Shown one piece after another: positions 6,536-15,555 of a stretch of 64,000 nt of DNA. The DNA comes from a virus. Both the position numbers and the translations under genes were made by a program. The stretch spans positions 1 through 64,000 of IMG/VR virus record IMGVR_UViG_3300019360_000147; one strand, 5' to 3'. The stretch's first letter is position 1. The number at the start of each line of letters is the position of its first letter. A model generated the notes under the pieces. It saw nothing but the letters and a program-made list of their open reading frames with translations. It did no database searches and was not told the origin of the DNA.

Positions 6536-7180
6536 ATGAATCGACTCTGGTTTGACCTCGCCTTTCGCCGACGCGTGCGGGGGGAGATTCGGCGCTTGGG
6601 CCCGTGGTACCAACAGATTCAACTGCTGCCTGGCCTCTTTACCCGCCCGTGGAATCAGGCGACGATTGGGGAGTTGATTCACGCGGAACGGGGCGGACCG
6701 AAATTCCGAAGATTCCTGCTCCCAATGATCAAGCCGTATCTGCACGGGGGGACGGTTTTTGAGCTCGGCTGCAATGGCGCACAAATGCTCGTCTGCTGCC
6801 TGCGGCACGGAGCGGCCGAGGCATGGGGCGTCGAACCGGATGAGCGGTATCGCAAACAGGCCTGCCTAGTTCGGCAGTGCTTGGGCCTGCAACGACAATT
6901 GACGATCAGCAACCGGCCTCCGCTTGGTAAGAGTGTCGACATCGGTCTCATGTGTGCTGTTCTCCGGCATGTCGATCCCCTGGAGAGGGTGGGCGTGCTG
7001 CAGTCGATGGGTGAGTTCTGCAAGCGAGTGCTCATCAACGGCAATGGCTTATCGGACGCACCAGACGGGGATAGCATTGACTCGATTCTGCGGGATGTGC
7101 ACCGAACGAATCTGGTCGTTGAGGAGTTGCGATCCGAGCCGCATGTCCGCGGGCTGCGGATTCTGCTGAAGTCCCGATGA
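6536..7180 (+). CDS. Class I SAM-dependent methyltransferase-like protein
   Basis: 214 residues from ATG 6536; the earlier in-frame ATG at 6503 lies inside the hairpin region. A glycine-rich motif I is seen as VFELGCNGAQML, followed by WGVEPDERY (motif II acidic position) and later DIGLMCAVLRHVDPLERV, the post-motif used by FkbM/ubiE-like enzymes. It may methylate a sugar in the glycan module. The stop overlaps the next start. Confidence 0.65.
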   Translation: MNRLWFDLAFRRRVRGEIRRLGPWYQQIQLLPGLFTRPWNQATIGELIHAERGGPKFRRFLLPMIKPYLHGGTVFELGCNGAQMLVCCLRHGAAEAWGVEPDERYRKQACLVRQCLGLQRQLTISNRPPLGKSVDIGLMCAVLRHVDPLERVGVLQSMGEFCKRVLINGNGLSDAPDGDSIDSILRDVHRTNLVVEELRSEPHVRGLRILLKSR

Positions 7181-7869
7181 TTCGTGAGATGCCCCTGGAG
7201 CGGCTGCTCAGCAAGGCGTTTCTGCGGCCGTGGCAGTTGAGTGAGTGTCACGCGGCACAATTGATCCTCGCTGGCCACACCGGCCTCGGCGGGACCCGGT
7301 TCGCCCACTTGCGGCTCGGTCTCCTGACGTGGGAGTCGCCTCACTGTGGGGAACTGCCGAAGGGCCTCGATGCCCCACTGCAGTACTGGGTGACTCCATG
7401 GCAGAGCAAGTTCCGTCGGCCGCTCAGCGTGGTGCAACGCGTCGAGCGGCGCCTGCGGTTCCGTCGGACGGTCTCCGACTTCCGCAAGTTGGTCCGCGTC
7501 ATGGACTGGAAGGGGTGGGTGGGGCCAGCGGTGCCGGGGATACTGCTGGTCGGCGGGGGATGGAAGGAAGTGGCAGGACCGAGGCAGGGCGATCCTGATC
7601 TTGTGCCGGAGTCGGCTGGCCGAGAGATTCCATTCAATCGGGATTCCTCCAGCGAATTATTTCTCCATACGGATGGCAACCGGAGAATTGGCATCGCAGC
7701 CGCAGTCGGAATTTTGAGAGTGCCGGTCAAGATCACCCCCCTGCTTACATTCGACTGGCAGGGGACGAGGGCGGCAGGGACGGGGCGATTCAGTGAGGGG
7801 GATACGCGGCGGATCTGGGAGCATGTGTGGGAACGCGTACTCCCCGACTATCGCAGGTCGGCACCATGA
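7177..7869 (+). CDS. Hypothetical protein in glycan module
   Basis: 230 residues, start in an ATGA overlap. No clear catalytic motif; sequence is Trp/Arg-rich with several GWxG segments. It looks soluble. It sits between two methyltransferase-like genes and is translationally coupled to both. I do not recognise the family. Confidence 0.7.
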   Translation: MIREMPLERLLSKAFLRPWQLSECHAAQLILAGHTGLGGTRFAHLRLGLLTWESPHCGELPKGLDAPLQYWVTPWQSKFRRPLSVVQRVERRLRFRRTVSDFRKLVRVMDWKGWVGPAVPGILLVGGGWKEVAGPRQGDPDLVPESAGREIPFNRDSSSELFLHTDGNRRIGIAAAVGILRVPVKITPLLTFDWQGTRAAGTGRFSEGDTRRIWEHVWERVLPDYRRSAP

Positions 7870-8630
7870 AGCTGACTGTGCGGCAGAAGATCGTGCGCAG
7901 ACTGGCCCGGATCAAGACACGGATGGCATATCAGTGGGAACGACCGACGCATTGTTGGTGCGGCGGGGAATTGTTCAGGGATATGAACAGCCTCGACCCA
8001 TCCGTATCGGCCTGTTCGGTATGCTGGACGCGGGCACTGCGCCACAGACTTACCGAAGCATCGTATGCTCGCTGGTACGCGAGCGGGGACTACCGGCGGT
8101 ATGTAATGGGAACGAGCGGCGTGGCCATCGGACAGGTGATGAAGGAAATACGTCGGGCGGCCGCTGCCGTAAAGTTCCTCGGTGATCACGGGGTCGCCAT
8201 TCGCGGCACTTGGGTTCTCGATGTCGGATCCGGTGCTGGCGGTTGGTTGCTCGTGGCGAAACTTTTCGGTGCATGTCGGGTGGTGGGCGTGGATGTCGAT
8301 GATCGTTCACGGGCGGTTCCGTCTGAGTTCGGTCTCTCGGTACTCAAGGCCAGGCCTCAGGACGGTTTGTGGGACCGGATAATCTGTAGTCACATCATAG
8401 AGCACATCATACACCCGGTGGAATTCTTGAAGGACGTGCGTTCGGTCCTCGGCAGGAACGGGTGCCTCTACATCGAAACGCCAGCGTGGGGGCCGAAGGC
8501 GGAAGTGAAATTGCCGCATCCGTTTTACTACAGCCCCGACTCGTTGCGGCTCTTGGCGACGCGGGCGGGATTGGAAGTGGTGGCCATGACGGATGGAATT
8601 CAGGCGGTGCTGCGGAGGCTGAGCAGCTAA
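7866..8630 (+). CDS. Class I SAM-dependent methyltransferase
   Basis: 254 residues from ATG 7866 (overlap with the previous stop). The N-terminal part has a zinc-ribbon-like CWCGG...CSVCW. It is followed by a Methyltransf_23/11 core: VLDVGSGAGGWLL (motif I), VVGVDVDDRS (motif II), DRIICSHIIEHIIHPVEFLKDVRSVL (motif IV/V) and GCLYIETPAWG. This type often methylates sugars during glycan assembly. Confidence 0.85.
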   Translation: MKLTVRQKIVRRLARIKTRMAYQWERPTHCWCGGELFRDMNSLDPSVSACSVCWTRALRHRLTEASYARWYASGDYRRYVMGTSGVAIGQVMKEIRRAAAAVKFLGDHGVAIRGTWVLDVGSGAGGWLLVAKLFGACRVVGVDVDDRSRAVPSEFGLSVLKARPQDGLWDRIICSHIIEHIIHPVEFLKDVRSVLGRNGCLYIETPAWGPKAEVKLPHPFYYSPDSLRLLATRAGLEVVAMTDGIQAVLRRLSS

Positions 8631-8639
8631 CAGACAGTA

Positions 8640-9608
8640 ATGAAGAGAATTTGCTATCTGACAGATTCATTGTCGTGGATCCAAGCCCAGCGGGCCAAGG
8701 ACCTCCAGCCGTATCTTCCGGAGTACGCACTCATCCCGATGCTCCCGACTGATGCCCTTCGATACGCCCCGATCATCTTGGCCTATTACGACGCGGTATG
8801 GTTCGCCTCTTGGCGAATCATACTGGCAGAACCGAGGCTCATGGACGCATTGAATCTGTCTGCCTGCATGGCATCCGTGACCAGCCACTACCACATCGGC
8901 GGTGGCCTCAAGCCGGAGACGTGCTTTCGGAAGGGGACTGATCCCGACCAGGAATTCACCAAGGCCATCGAGGTGCTGACACGCTTCCGGCTCGTCACAT
9001 GCAACTCGAAGATTCTGTACGACCTCCTTTCGCCCCATCTGCCGGAGCTCGTGCTGGCGCAGAATGGGGTCGATGCGGAGTTCTTTCACCCATCAGCCGA
9101 GGGGCATCACTGGTTCGACAGACGTGTCATCTTCCCCTCCGTTGGCTGGGTGGGGAAGGACAAGGGGGCCAAGAATCTGGCGATATTCATGGAGGCGTAC
9201 CGGAAAATCGACGGGCCCTGGCCCCTGTTTCCCATGGTCGTTCCCAAGAAGCGGGGCGGGCCAGTGAAGACGCGGGGGGGGATGCGGAACTTCTACTGGC
9301 AGACGGATTTCCTCGCCTGTACGAGCTGGCACGAAGGCACGCCGAATCCGGCGCTGGAGGCTGCGGCATGTGGTCTACCAATTATCACCACAAGGGTAGG
9401 CAACATGCCAGAGTTCGTGACCGAAGGCGGTACCGGCTGGTTTATCGAACCGACAGCCGAGAGCCTGATCGCCTGCATAGAGCGGTTGAAGGAGATCACG
9501 CCTGAACAATACCGCCGCATGTCTCAGGCCATTCGGACCGAGATCGAAATGCACTGGACCTGGTCGAAGCGGGCCGTGGCGTATCGGAAGGCACTGGAGA
9601 CGCTATGA
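8640..9608 (+). CDS. Glycosyltransferase family 4
   Basis: 322 residues. GT-B layout: N-terminal KRICYLTDSLSW, hinge at about residue 160 (VLAQNGVDAEFFHP), donor half with SVGWVGKDKGAKNL, DFLACTSWHEGTPNPALEAAACGLPIITTRVGNMPEFV, close to the E-x7-E signature. Closest in architecture to the gene at 5199. Ends four bases into the next gene. Confidence 0.88.
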   Translation: MKRICYLTDSLSWIQAQRAKDLQPYLPEYALIPMLPTDALRYAPIILAYYDAVWFASWRIILAEPRLMDALNLSACMASVTSHYHIGGGLKPETCFRKGTDPDQEFTKAIEVLTRFRLVTCNSKILYDLLSPHLPELVLAQNGVDAEFFHPSAEGHHWFDRRVIFPSVGWVGKDKGAKNLAIFMEAYRKIDGPWPLFPMVVPKKRGGPVKTRGGMRNFYWQTDFLACTSWHEGTPNPALEAAACGLPIITTRVGNMPEFVTEGGTGWFIEPTAESLIACIERLKEITPEQYRRMSQAIRTEIEMHWTWSKRAVAYRKALETL

Positions 9609-10432
9609 TCCCCCCCCAGAACGTCTCCGAGGCCGTCTACCGCCGGGAGGTGGCGAAGCGGATCGGCCTATGTCGGCGGATCATCGCAGAGGACTGGATG
9701 CGTTTCCGTCCACTGATTCGGCTTGTCGTGCTGAGTTGCAAGCGCCCCAAGGAATTGGCGAGGCTCATGGATGGCTTGGTGCATATGCCATCGAACGAGC
9801 CGAAGATCTTTGCAACCCTGCTGGTTGATAACGGCTCAGGCGAAGCAGTGAGGCGCATCGCCGAGTCCTACGGATTCTTTGGTGATATGATCCTGCATGA
9901 GGCGAATATTGGTATGGGGGCGGCGCTCAATGGCGCACTCAGCAGTTTCCCGGCTGAGTTCATTCTCTTCATCGAGGACGATTTGGTTCTGGAGCGTCCG
10001 GGATTCCTGAGGGGCTGCTTGGACATCTTTCGCGAGTTCCAAGAGATCGGCCTCATCAAGCTCAAGCGCAAGGACGCCTGGGACGAGAAGCCCTACCGGC
10101 GCATCGGCCCCATGCAAACCACGACCACGGGCGTTCGGTTCCATCCGTGGCTGCCGTCCCCCCGGGGGTCCTTCCGGTGGGGCCAGCGCCCGTGGTATCC
10201 AGTCGGAGTGCACAACGTATGGAGCCTCGGACCGGTGATGTTCCGCTGGTGTGCGTGGAAAGAGGCCGGACCGATCCAGACTGGGCAGGGCAGGGGACAG
10301 GCCGTGGCGGCGGAGGAGGTGTACGCCCGCACATTCAATCAGCGGTGGCTGGCGGCGAGACCTGTTGATATTCAGCCGTTCTCGCAACCGGAGACGTTAG
10401 AGAGTCCGGGGTTCAGGGATGAGATCGCATAG
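9605..10432 (+). CDS. Glycosyltransferase family 2
   Basis: 275 residues. GT-A fold: RLVVLSCKRPKELARLMDGL, LVDNGSGEAVRRIAESY (DNxS donor motif), ANIGMGAALNGALSSF, and the metal-binding FILFIEDDLVLE (ED-D replaces the usual DxD). A short N-terminal helical extension precedes the catalytic core. Last gene before mini-array 3. Confidence 0.88.
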   Translation: MIPPQNVSEAVYRREVAKRIGLCRRIIAEDWMRFRPLIRLVVLSCKRPKELARLMDGLVHMPSNEPKIFATLLVDNGSGEAVRRIAESYGFFGDMILHEANIGMGAALNGALSSFPAEFILFIEDDLVLERPGFLRGCLDIFREFQEIGLIKLKRKDAWDEKPYRRIGPMQTTTTGVRFHPWLPSPRGSFRWGQRPWYPVGVHNVWSLGPVMFRWCAWKEAGPIQTGQGRGQAVAAEEVYARTFNQRWLAARPVDIQPFSQPETLESPGFRDEIA

Positions 10433-10488
10433 GGCCAAGCGCATGGCGCAGAGCGGCGAATCTGCGGTGGCGGTAGAGAAGATAGAGA

Positions 10489-10544
10489 TTGACGTCCTCC
10501 CCGGACTGAAGTCCGGGGCGTCCGCGCCCATGGAGAATCTGTGC
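10489..10544 (+). repeat. Mini-array leader, copy 2 (56 bp)
   Basis: Exact copy of 6307-6362 with the hairpin at 10499-10518. The flanking upstream sequence is unrelated to that of copy 1, so the identity is confined to the leader and repeat unit. Confidence 0.85.
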
Positions 10545-10719
10545 GGCACAATCGAGTCCGAAACTCAGAGGGGATTGCGAGCCAACCGGACCGTCTGCCC
10601 AGCCCCGCACGATCGGGCACAATCGAATCCGAAACTCAGAGGGGATTGCGAGTTGACGTAGCGTGAGAGGTTCCCAACCAGGGTTGTGGCACAATCGAAT
10701 CCGAAACTCAGAGGGGATT
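10545..10719 (+). CRISPR. CRISPR mini-array 3: 3 repeats, 2 spacers
   Basis: Repeats at 10545-10581 (CGAGTCCG variant), 10616-10652 and 10688-10719 (truncated terminal copy). Spacers are 10582-10615 (34 bp) and 10653-10687 (35 bp). All use the GAAAC variant found in the distal half of array 1. No strong match to either spacer was found in the window. Confidence 0.92.
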
Positions 10720-10738
10720 TCTGATCAGAAAGGAGAGA
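10718..10738 (+). promoter_or_regulatory. Terminal palindrome and Shine-Dalgarno of mini-array 3
   Basis: TTTCTGATCAGAAA at 10718-10731 runs into AAGGAGAGAGGAG, upstream of the ATG at 10753. The palindrome-plus-ribosome-site module is thus conserved at all three arrays and feeds a gene in two of them. Confidence 0.7.
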
Positions 10739-10752
10739 GGAGACGAACCGCG

Positions 10753-11532
10753 ATGCGTCCTGACATCACGATCTGCATCCTCTCTGCCGTCGAGCCGCCG
10801 TTGCCAGAATGCGTGGAGGCAGTCCGAAAGATCCTGGCCTCGGACTCACGGATCGGAGGGATCATCTCCGTCACGGATGTATTCCCGATGTCAGCGGCCT
10901 TCAACGCGATGATCGAGCGGTGCCCGTCCCGCTTCATCGTCCAAGTGGACGGGGATGTGGTCCTCGAACCGTGGGCGGTTGAGCGGCTGTACAATTTCAT
11001 CCACTGGACACCACTGGTGTACATGGCCTGGGGGCAGTTGTGGGAATCCTATGACGACGGCCTGCGGGCCGGTGGATCGGTACGGATCTGGCGCAGATGG
11101 CCCGTGAAACTGTTCCGGTTTCGCGACGAGCGGTGCGTGGATCGGGGACTGCATTCGCGGATCAGACTGACGGGGATGCGTCGGGTCCAGGTCGAGGCGG
11201 GGTGGAAGTTTGGGACACACTACCCGCGGCAAACTCCCTTTGCCATATTCAGTAAGTCCCGTGGCGATGCGATGAAGTGGCGGGTGCTCGGCCGGAGCGA
11301 TCTGATCAGGGCCCACCACACGCAGTTCCCGCCTGGGCTGTCTCTCGACGCCCTGGGCCGCCTGTCGGGATTGCAGGCGCCGCAGGATGAGGTGTGGCGG
11401 TCGAAGGATGCTCGGAAGGACTGGCACGAATTCCTGCGGATCGGAGGGCGGTATGCGGGCAGTCAAGGCCAAGCGGCTGCGCAAGCAGGTGTACGGCGAT
11501 TTCAGTCAGCGGGAGCGAAAATATTACCGTGA
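10753..11532 (+). CDS. Glycosyltransferase, GT-A (family 2-like)
   Basis: 259 residues from ATG 10753, whose ribosome binding site belongs to the end of mini-array 3. The core has DITICILSAVEPP, a SVTDVFPMSAAFNAMIE segment in place of the NxG helix, and FIVQVDGDVVLEPWAVE with a DGD metal motif. The last 80 bases overlap the next small gene. Confidence 0.75.
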   Translation: MRPDITICILSAVEPPLPECVEAVRKILASDSRIGGIISVTDVFPMSAAFNAMIERCPSRFIVQVDGDVVLEPWAVERLYNFIHWTPLVYMAWGQLWESYDDGLRAGGSVRIWRRWPVKLFRFRDERCVDRGLHSRIRLTGMRRVQVEAGWKFGTHYPRQTPFAIFSKSRGDAMKWRVLGRSDLIRAHHTQFPPGLSLDALGRLSGLQAPQDEVWRSKDARKDWHEFLRIGGRYAGSQGQAAAQAGVRRFQSAGAKILP

Positions 11533-11596
11533 GGTCGGCGGGGTCATCCGCAACATGGGGAGGCGGGCGGAGTATCAGGAGCTGAAGCGGCGGTGA
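11453..11596 (+). CDS. Small basic phage protein
   Basis: 47 residues, very Arg/Lys-rich (KAKRLRKQVYGDFSQRERKYYRE...RAEYQELKRR). The pattern KRLRKxVYGDxSxRxRxY is one I associate with small proteins in phage genomes. Overlaps the end of the previous gene by 80 bp and ends in a GTGA overlap with the next, which supports translation. Confidence 0.6.
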   Translation: MRAVKAKRLRKQVYGDFSQRERKYYREVGGVIRNMGRRAEYQELKRR

Positions 11597-12693
11597 GAAT
11601 CCTGTTTTCGGCGAGCCATCTTTTGCACTGGAGACCTCTGATTCCCGTGGCAATCGAACTCTCCCACCGCGGCCACCAGATCACGGTGCAGACGACACGG
11701 CCCAACTGGCTGGGGATGCCCACGTACCAGATGGACTGGCGGCCGACGAACGTCACGGGGATCAACAAGGCGAGTCTGGCGTGGCTGGCGGGGAAGATCG
11801 GGTACGGGGAGGAGTGGCAGGCGGTGCAGGATTGGATCGTTTATGAGCGATGGTTTGTCCCTGAGGAGCAGGACGCAGCCGTAGCGACGACGAAGGACAT
11901 GCGCTTCCTGCGGGACATGGGTTTGCGGATCAATGGCTACATGACAACCTACGCCGTGGGCTACCAGCACTTCCCGGCCGTGATCACAGTCGGGGACTCT
12001 GCGTGGACAGACAAATTGCTCAGCGTCAACCCACCTCCACTGATGCCCGAGGCGTTCACCGAAACCCACCCTTTCGGTGCTGCACACGGGTTCGGCGGCC
12101 TTCCGCTAAGCGATCGGGTCACTCCCTGCGGCTTCCCGCATCTTGACAAGGTTCGGATAGATTGTGGGTCACGAATGAACGCCGTTTTGATCCAGCATCC
12201 CGGGGGACACCGAGGCATCGACGGGCACGCCTGGCTAGCGAACATCTGCAAGACGCTCGACTTCGCGGGATTGCGCGTCTATGTCTGCCCGCACTTCATT
12301 CCCGGTCGTGGGTACGATGCTGGCAACCTCGGCACAGCACTGGCCAGCCATGGGGGGCTCCAAGCGCATATGATCCGGAATTGGTGGGAGGTCGCTGGCG
12401 ACTGCGACCTGATACTCACCGCTGGCTCCTCCGCCGCCTACGAGCTGTGGTCGGTCGGGCTGACGAATGTGTTTATCCTTGGGTACGTCGGCGGGAAACG
12501 CCATGAGAAGTTTGGCCTGTTCCAGGACCTGATGATCGAGTCACCGGAGGCACTGCGGAAGCTACTGCGAGGCCTGCCTGGATCTGCCCAAGCGACTGGG
12601 GCACTGACGAAGGACGTCATGGCCGCCTATCGCAGCCTCCACACCGGCCAGGGGGCGAAGACGGCGGCGGATGTGATGGAGGGCAAACGTTGA
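11593..12693 (+). CDS. Glycosyltransferase GT-B, MGT/GT1- or MurG-like
   Basis: 366 residues, GTG start overlapping the previous stop. N-terminus MRILFSASHLLHWRPLIPVAIELSHRGHQITV is the acceptor-half opening of GT1/GT28 enzymes. The C-terminal half has NAVLIQHPGGHRG, and CDLILTAGSSAAYELWSVGLTNVFILG, equivalent to the donor-site HGG..S..E region. Probably acts on the same glycan. Confidence 0.78.
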   Translation: MRILFSASHLLHWRPLIPVAIELSHRGHQITVQTTRPNWLGMPTYQMDWRPTNVTGINKASLAWLAGKIGYGEEWQAVQDWIVYERWFVPEEQDAAVATTKDMRFLRDMGLRINGYMTTYAVGYQHFPAVITVGDSAWTDKLLSVNPPPLMPEAFTETHPFGAAHGFGGLPLSDRVTPCGFPHLDKVRIDCGSRMNAVLIQHPGGHRGIDGHAWLANICKTLDFAGLRVYVCPHFIPGRGYDAGNLGTALASHGGLQAHMIRNWWEVAGDCDLILTAGSSAAYELWSVGLTNVFILGYVGGKRHEKFGLFQDLMIESPEALRKLLRGLPGSAQATGALTKDVMAAYRSLHTGQGAKTAADVMEGKR

Positions 12694-13673
12694 TAGACTG
12701 GAAGGATGCATCGGTCTTGGTGGTGGGTGGTGCTGGGATGCTCGGAGAGCCCCTTGTGCACTTGCTGCGTGACCGGGGTGCCACGGTCACGGTGTTCGAT
12801 TGCCTCATTCGCGCCGGGCGATTCCCGTTTGAATGGCAGCCGCCAGAAAGAGTGCGGCTTGTCCGGGGGTCTGCGACGAGCTGGGAGGCCCTGCTGCCGC
12901 ATGTGCACGGCAGCCGGGTCGTCTTCAATCTGGCCGCGAATCTTGGCGGCATCGTCCACAATCTCGAACGGCCGGTCGAGATGTTCCTGGACAACCTTGC
13001 GATCAAGCTCGGCATGTACCGGGCTCTGTGCGAAGCGTCCGGGGTGGAGACATGCGTGGACGCAAGTACCGCCTGCGTCTATTCGGCTGAGGCCGTGGTG
13101 CCCACGCCGGAGTCAGAGGTGCTGCCAGACCGCGGCCCCTGGTCCCCGGAGCGCAGCAACTTCGGCTATGGGATCGCGAAGCTCTGCGGGGAGTTCCTGA
13201 CGCACTACCTCCCGGACAGAGTGCGAACGATCACGGTCCGGTTCTCGAACTGCTACGGCCCTCATGACTTTTTCGGGGCAGGCTGCCACGTCATCCCGGC
13301 CCTGATCCAGCGGATTGCCTCCGGCGAAGATCCGCTGATGCTGTGGGGCGGGGGGAGTCAGAGCCGGACCTTCCTCTACAGCGAGGATGCGGCGTTGGCC
13401 CTGATCGAGTTGGCCGAACGAGCCCCGACGAAGACGATCTGCAATGTCGGTGTGGCCGAAGAGGTCACGATTACCCGACTGGCCCGGATGATCGCGGACA
13501 GTCTTGGCGTCACCCTGACGCTGCACGAGGATCACAGCAAGCCGCGGGGATACTGGAGGCGGGCGCCAGATTTGCGGACGGCAGAGGGACTGGGGCTGAG
13601 TTGCACGAAGGATTGGGTACGCTTGGAGGACGGGATCGGACGCACGGTGGCGTGGTGGAAAGCCCAGCGGTAA
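12690..13673 (+). CDS. NAD-dependent sugar epimerase/dehydratase
   Basis: 327 residues, TTG start in an overlap. Extended SDR: VLVVGGAGMLGEPLV (GxxGxxG at about residue 12), NLAANLGG, catalytic DASTACVYS and YGIAK (YxxxK at about residue 158), RFSNCYGPHD, and a C-terminal substrate domain. Family members epimerise or dehydrate NDP-sugars. Supplies a modified donor for the surrounding transferases. Confidence 0.9.
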   Translation: MIDWKDASVLVVGGAGMLGEPLVHLLRDRGATVTVFDCLIRAGRFPFEWQPPERVRLVRGSATSWEALLPHVHGSRVVFNLAANLGGIVHNLERPVEMFLDNLAIKLGMYRALCEASGVETCVDASTACVYSAEAVVPTPESEVLPDRGPWSPERSNFGYGIAKLCGEFLTHYLPDRVRTITVRFSNCYGPHDFFGAGCHVIPALIQRIASGEDPLMLWGGGSQSRTFLYSEDAALALIELAERAPTKTICNVGVAEEVTITRLARMIADSLGVTLTLHEDHSKPRGYWRRAPDLRTAEGLGLSCTKDWVRLEDGIGRTVAWWKAQR

Positions 13674-13822
13674 AGCGTAAGCCTGTCCGACTGGCCTGCC
13701 AGAAATGTCAGCGGACGGTGAGCCGGGAGTGGGCACGAGATCGGGGCTGGTGCCCCTGGTGCTATGCGGACGCCCCATATGATCTGCGACAGATTCGCCA
13801 GGCGCAGAGTCCGAGGCGCTGA
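13655..13822 (+). CDS. Zinc-ribbon micro-protein
   Basis: About 55 residues from GTG 13655 (GTG 13652 also possible). CQKC and CPWC form a Cys4 zinc ribbon embedded in a basic sequence. Overlaps the end of the epimerase by 19 bases. Likely nucleic-acid binding, function unknown. Confidence 0.5.
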   Translation: MESPAVKRKPVRLACQKCQRTVSREWARDRGWCPWCYADAPYDLRQIRQAQSPRR

Positions 13823-13847
13823 GCGAGCAGAAAGGAGGTGGTACCGA

Positions 13848-13895
13848 GTGGCGAAGAAACCGAAGAAGAAGGGCAAGGGTCCGAAGCAACCGTAG
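13848..13895 (+). CDS. 15-residue Lys-rich micro-peptide
   Basis: GTG start behind the strong ribosome binding site AAAGGAGGTGG. Product MAKKPKKKGKGPKQP. A similar KKKGKG tail ends the micro-gene at 54731, suggesting a class of basic phage peptides. Confidence 0.4.
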   Translation: MAKKPKKKGKGPKQP

Positions 13896-13942
13896 TGGTC
13901 TGTCGGCCTCAAGACCTCTCCCTTGGGGCCGGGACTTGTGAT

Positions 13943-14662
13943 ATGATTGATTGCCTCGTGATGATCCCGGCAAAGGGCACCAGTCGGGGGCTACCTGGGA
14001 AGAATCTGCACGCACTGGCAGGTCGCCCGTTGGTCTCGTGGACGATCCAACAAGCCCTCGCCGCCGACATCGGGCCTGTCGTCGTGGTTACGGATGACAG
14101 GGACATCGCTGGAATCTCTGATGGGCTCGGCACTACGGTCTACGAAGAACCTGCCGAGATCGCTGAGGGCAGCGTCTCAATGGAATCTGTGATGTCGTGG
14201 TTCCTCGGCCAGTGCCGGGAGCGGTCGGGACACATGCCAGATTTCCTCATGGTCCTTCAGCCTACGAGCCCCCTCAAGCTCGCCAGCCATGTGCGGGACG
14301 CGGCCGCGATCGCCAAGACTGGTGCCTTCGACAGCGTGTTCTCGGCGGTTCCATCGGCTCATTGTTCGTGGCGGTATCAGGGGACGGACCTCTTGGGGGA
14401 GTGGCCGCAGGATTTGAAAGCAAAGTCGCGGCAGCGTATGCTTCGCCAGCACGCAGGCAGGCAGGTGACGGAGAATGGGGCGATCTACGCGGTGAGGACG
14501 GAGCGATTTTTGGTCGAGGAGACACGGTTCTGTGGGCGGGTGTATGCGTACGAGATGCCCCTCTGGACCGCGACCGAGATCGACGGGTCGGAGGAGTTGG
14601 CGATTGTGGAGTTGATCATGCGGGCACGATTGCAGTTGGGCTCAGACGGAGTCCGAACCTGA
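13943..14662 (+). CDS. neuA: NeuA-like CMP-nonulosonate cytidylyltransferase
   Basis: 239 residues from ATG 13943. The opening MIDCLVMIPAKGTSRGLPGKNLHALAGRPLV is the CTP-binding signature of acylneuraminate cytidylyltransferases. Then VVVTDDRDIA, DFLMVLQPTSPLK (QPTSPLR motif) and NGAIYAV. It should activate a nonulosonic acid (sialic, legionaminic or pseudaminic type) as the CMP-sugar. It is coupled to NeuB directly downstream. Specific sugar unknown. Confidence 0.87.
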   Translation: MIDCLVMIPAKGTSRGLPGKNLHALAGRPLVSWTIQQALAADIGPVVVVTDDRDIAGISDGLGTTVYEEPAEIAEGSVSMESVMSWFLGQCRERSGHMPDFLMVLQPTSPLKLASHVRDAAAIAKTGAFDSVFSAVPSAHCSWRYQGTDLLGEWPQDLKAKSRQRMLRQHAGRQVTENGAIYAVRTERFLVEETRFCGRVYAYEMPLWTATEIDGSEELAIVELIMRARLQLGSDGVRT

Positions 14663-15555
14663 CCCCCATCACTATCGGCGGCATCCCTATCGGCGACGGG
14701 CATCCGTGTCGAATTGTCGCTGAGATCGGGACAAATCACCAAGGGGATCTTGACCTCGCCAAGTGGCTGATCAAGATGGCGAAGGATGTTGGTGCCGATC
14801 TGGTCAAGGGGCAAAAACGCACACCGGAGCTGGCGGTACCAAAAGACGAATGGAACGAGCCGCGGGACACGCCGTGGGGATACCAACTATCGAAACTCGA
14901 GTATCGCCGGCGGGTCGAGTTCGACGAGAGTCAGTGGGCCGAACTGCTCAGATTCGCAGCCGAAGTTGGCATTCCGCTGTTTGCCAGCGTCTGGGACGTG
15001 CCGTCCCTGGAGTGCATGGAACGGCTGGGATCTCCGTGTCACAAGATCCCGTCGGCGAGGCTGCAGGATAGGAACCTCCTTCTGGCTGCCGGATCGTATG
15101 ACCGCCCGCTGGTTCTCAGCACGGGCATGAGTACGTTTGGAGACGTGAGCCGAGCCGTAGCATGGGCGGCGTCCCCAGCCCAAGCAGACCGACGAAGCCT
15201 GCGTCTAATCCTCCTGCAGGCGACGAGTGCATATCCCGCCAAGGCCGAGGAATCGAACTTGCGGGTCATGCGATACTACCGAGAGTCTTTTGCCTGCCCC
15301 GTGGGTTTCAGCTCCCATAAGATCGGGATCGCGACCTGCCTCTTGGCCGTGGCAGTCGGAGCGAATCTGATTGAGCGGCACATTACTTTTTCGCGGGAGG
15401 CCAAGGGATCGGATCATCGAATGAGCAGCACGAGTCAGGACCTGACGCGGCTGGTGCAGGAGGTCCGGTATGCGGAGGCGTGCCTTGGGGACGGACTGAA
15501 AAAGGCGGAAGCAAGTGAACTTGCAGAGGCGAAGAGGTTGCGGGGGGCGGCATGA
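14659..15555 (+). CDS. neuB: NeuB-like nonulosonic acid synthase
   Basis: About 298 residues. The only in-frame start near the upstream stop is CTG 14659, forming a CTGA overlap; the start is therefore uncertain. NeuB features: CRIVAEIGTNHQGDLDLAKWLI, LVKGQKRTPE, PLFASVWDVPS, KIPSARLQD, PLVLSTGMS, LLQATSAYPA and VGFSSHKIG..., then ERHITF. It condenses phosphoenolpyruvate with an N-acyl hexosamine to a nonulosonic acid. The C-terminal antifreeze-like (SAF) domain of typical NeuB is absent, giving a shorter protein than usual. Confidence 0.87.
   Translation: MTPITIGGIPIGDGHPCRIVAEIGTNHQGDLDLAKWLIKMAKDVGADLVKGQKRTPELAVPKDEWNEPRDTPWGYQLSKLEYRRRVEFDESQWAELLRFAAEVGIPLFASVWDVPSLECMERLGSPCHKIPSARLQDRNLLLAAGSYDRPLVLSTGMSTFGDVSRAVAWAASPAQADRRSLRLILLQATSAYPAKAEESNLRVMRYYRESFACPVGFSSHKIGIATCLLAVAVGANLIERHITFSREAKGSDHRMSSTSQDLTRLVQEVRYAEACLGDGLKKAEASELAEAKRLRGAA

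Noticed and set aside
10419-10661. 80-codon frame through mini-array 3
   Set aside because: It reads through leader and repeats; artefact.
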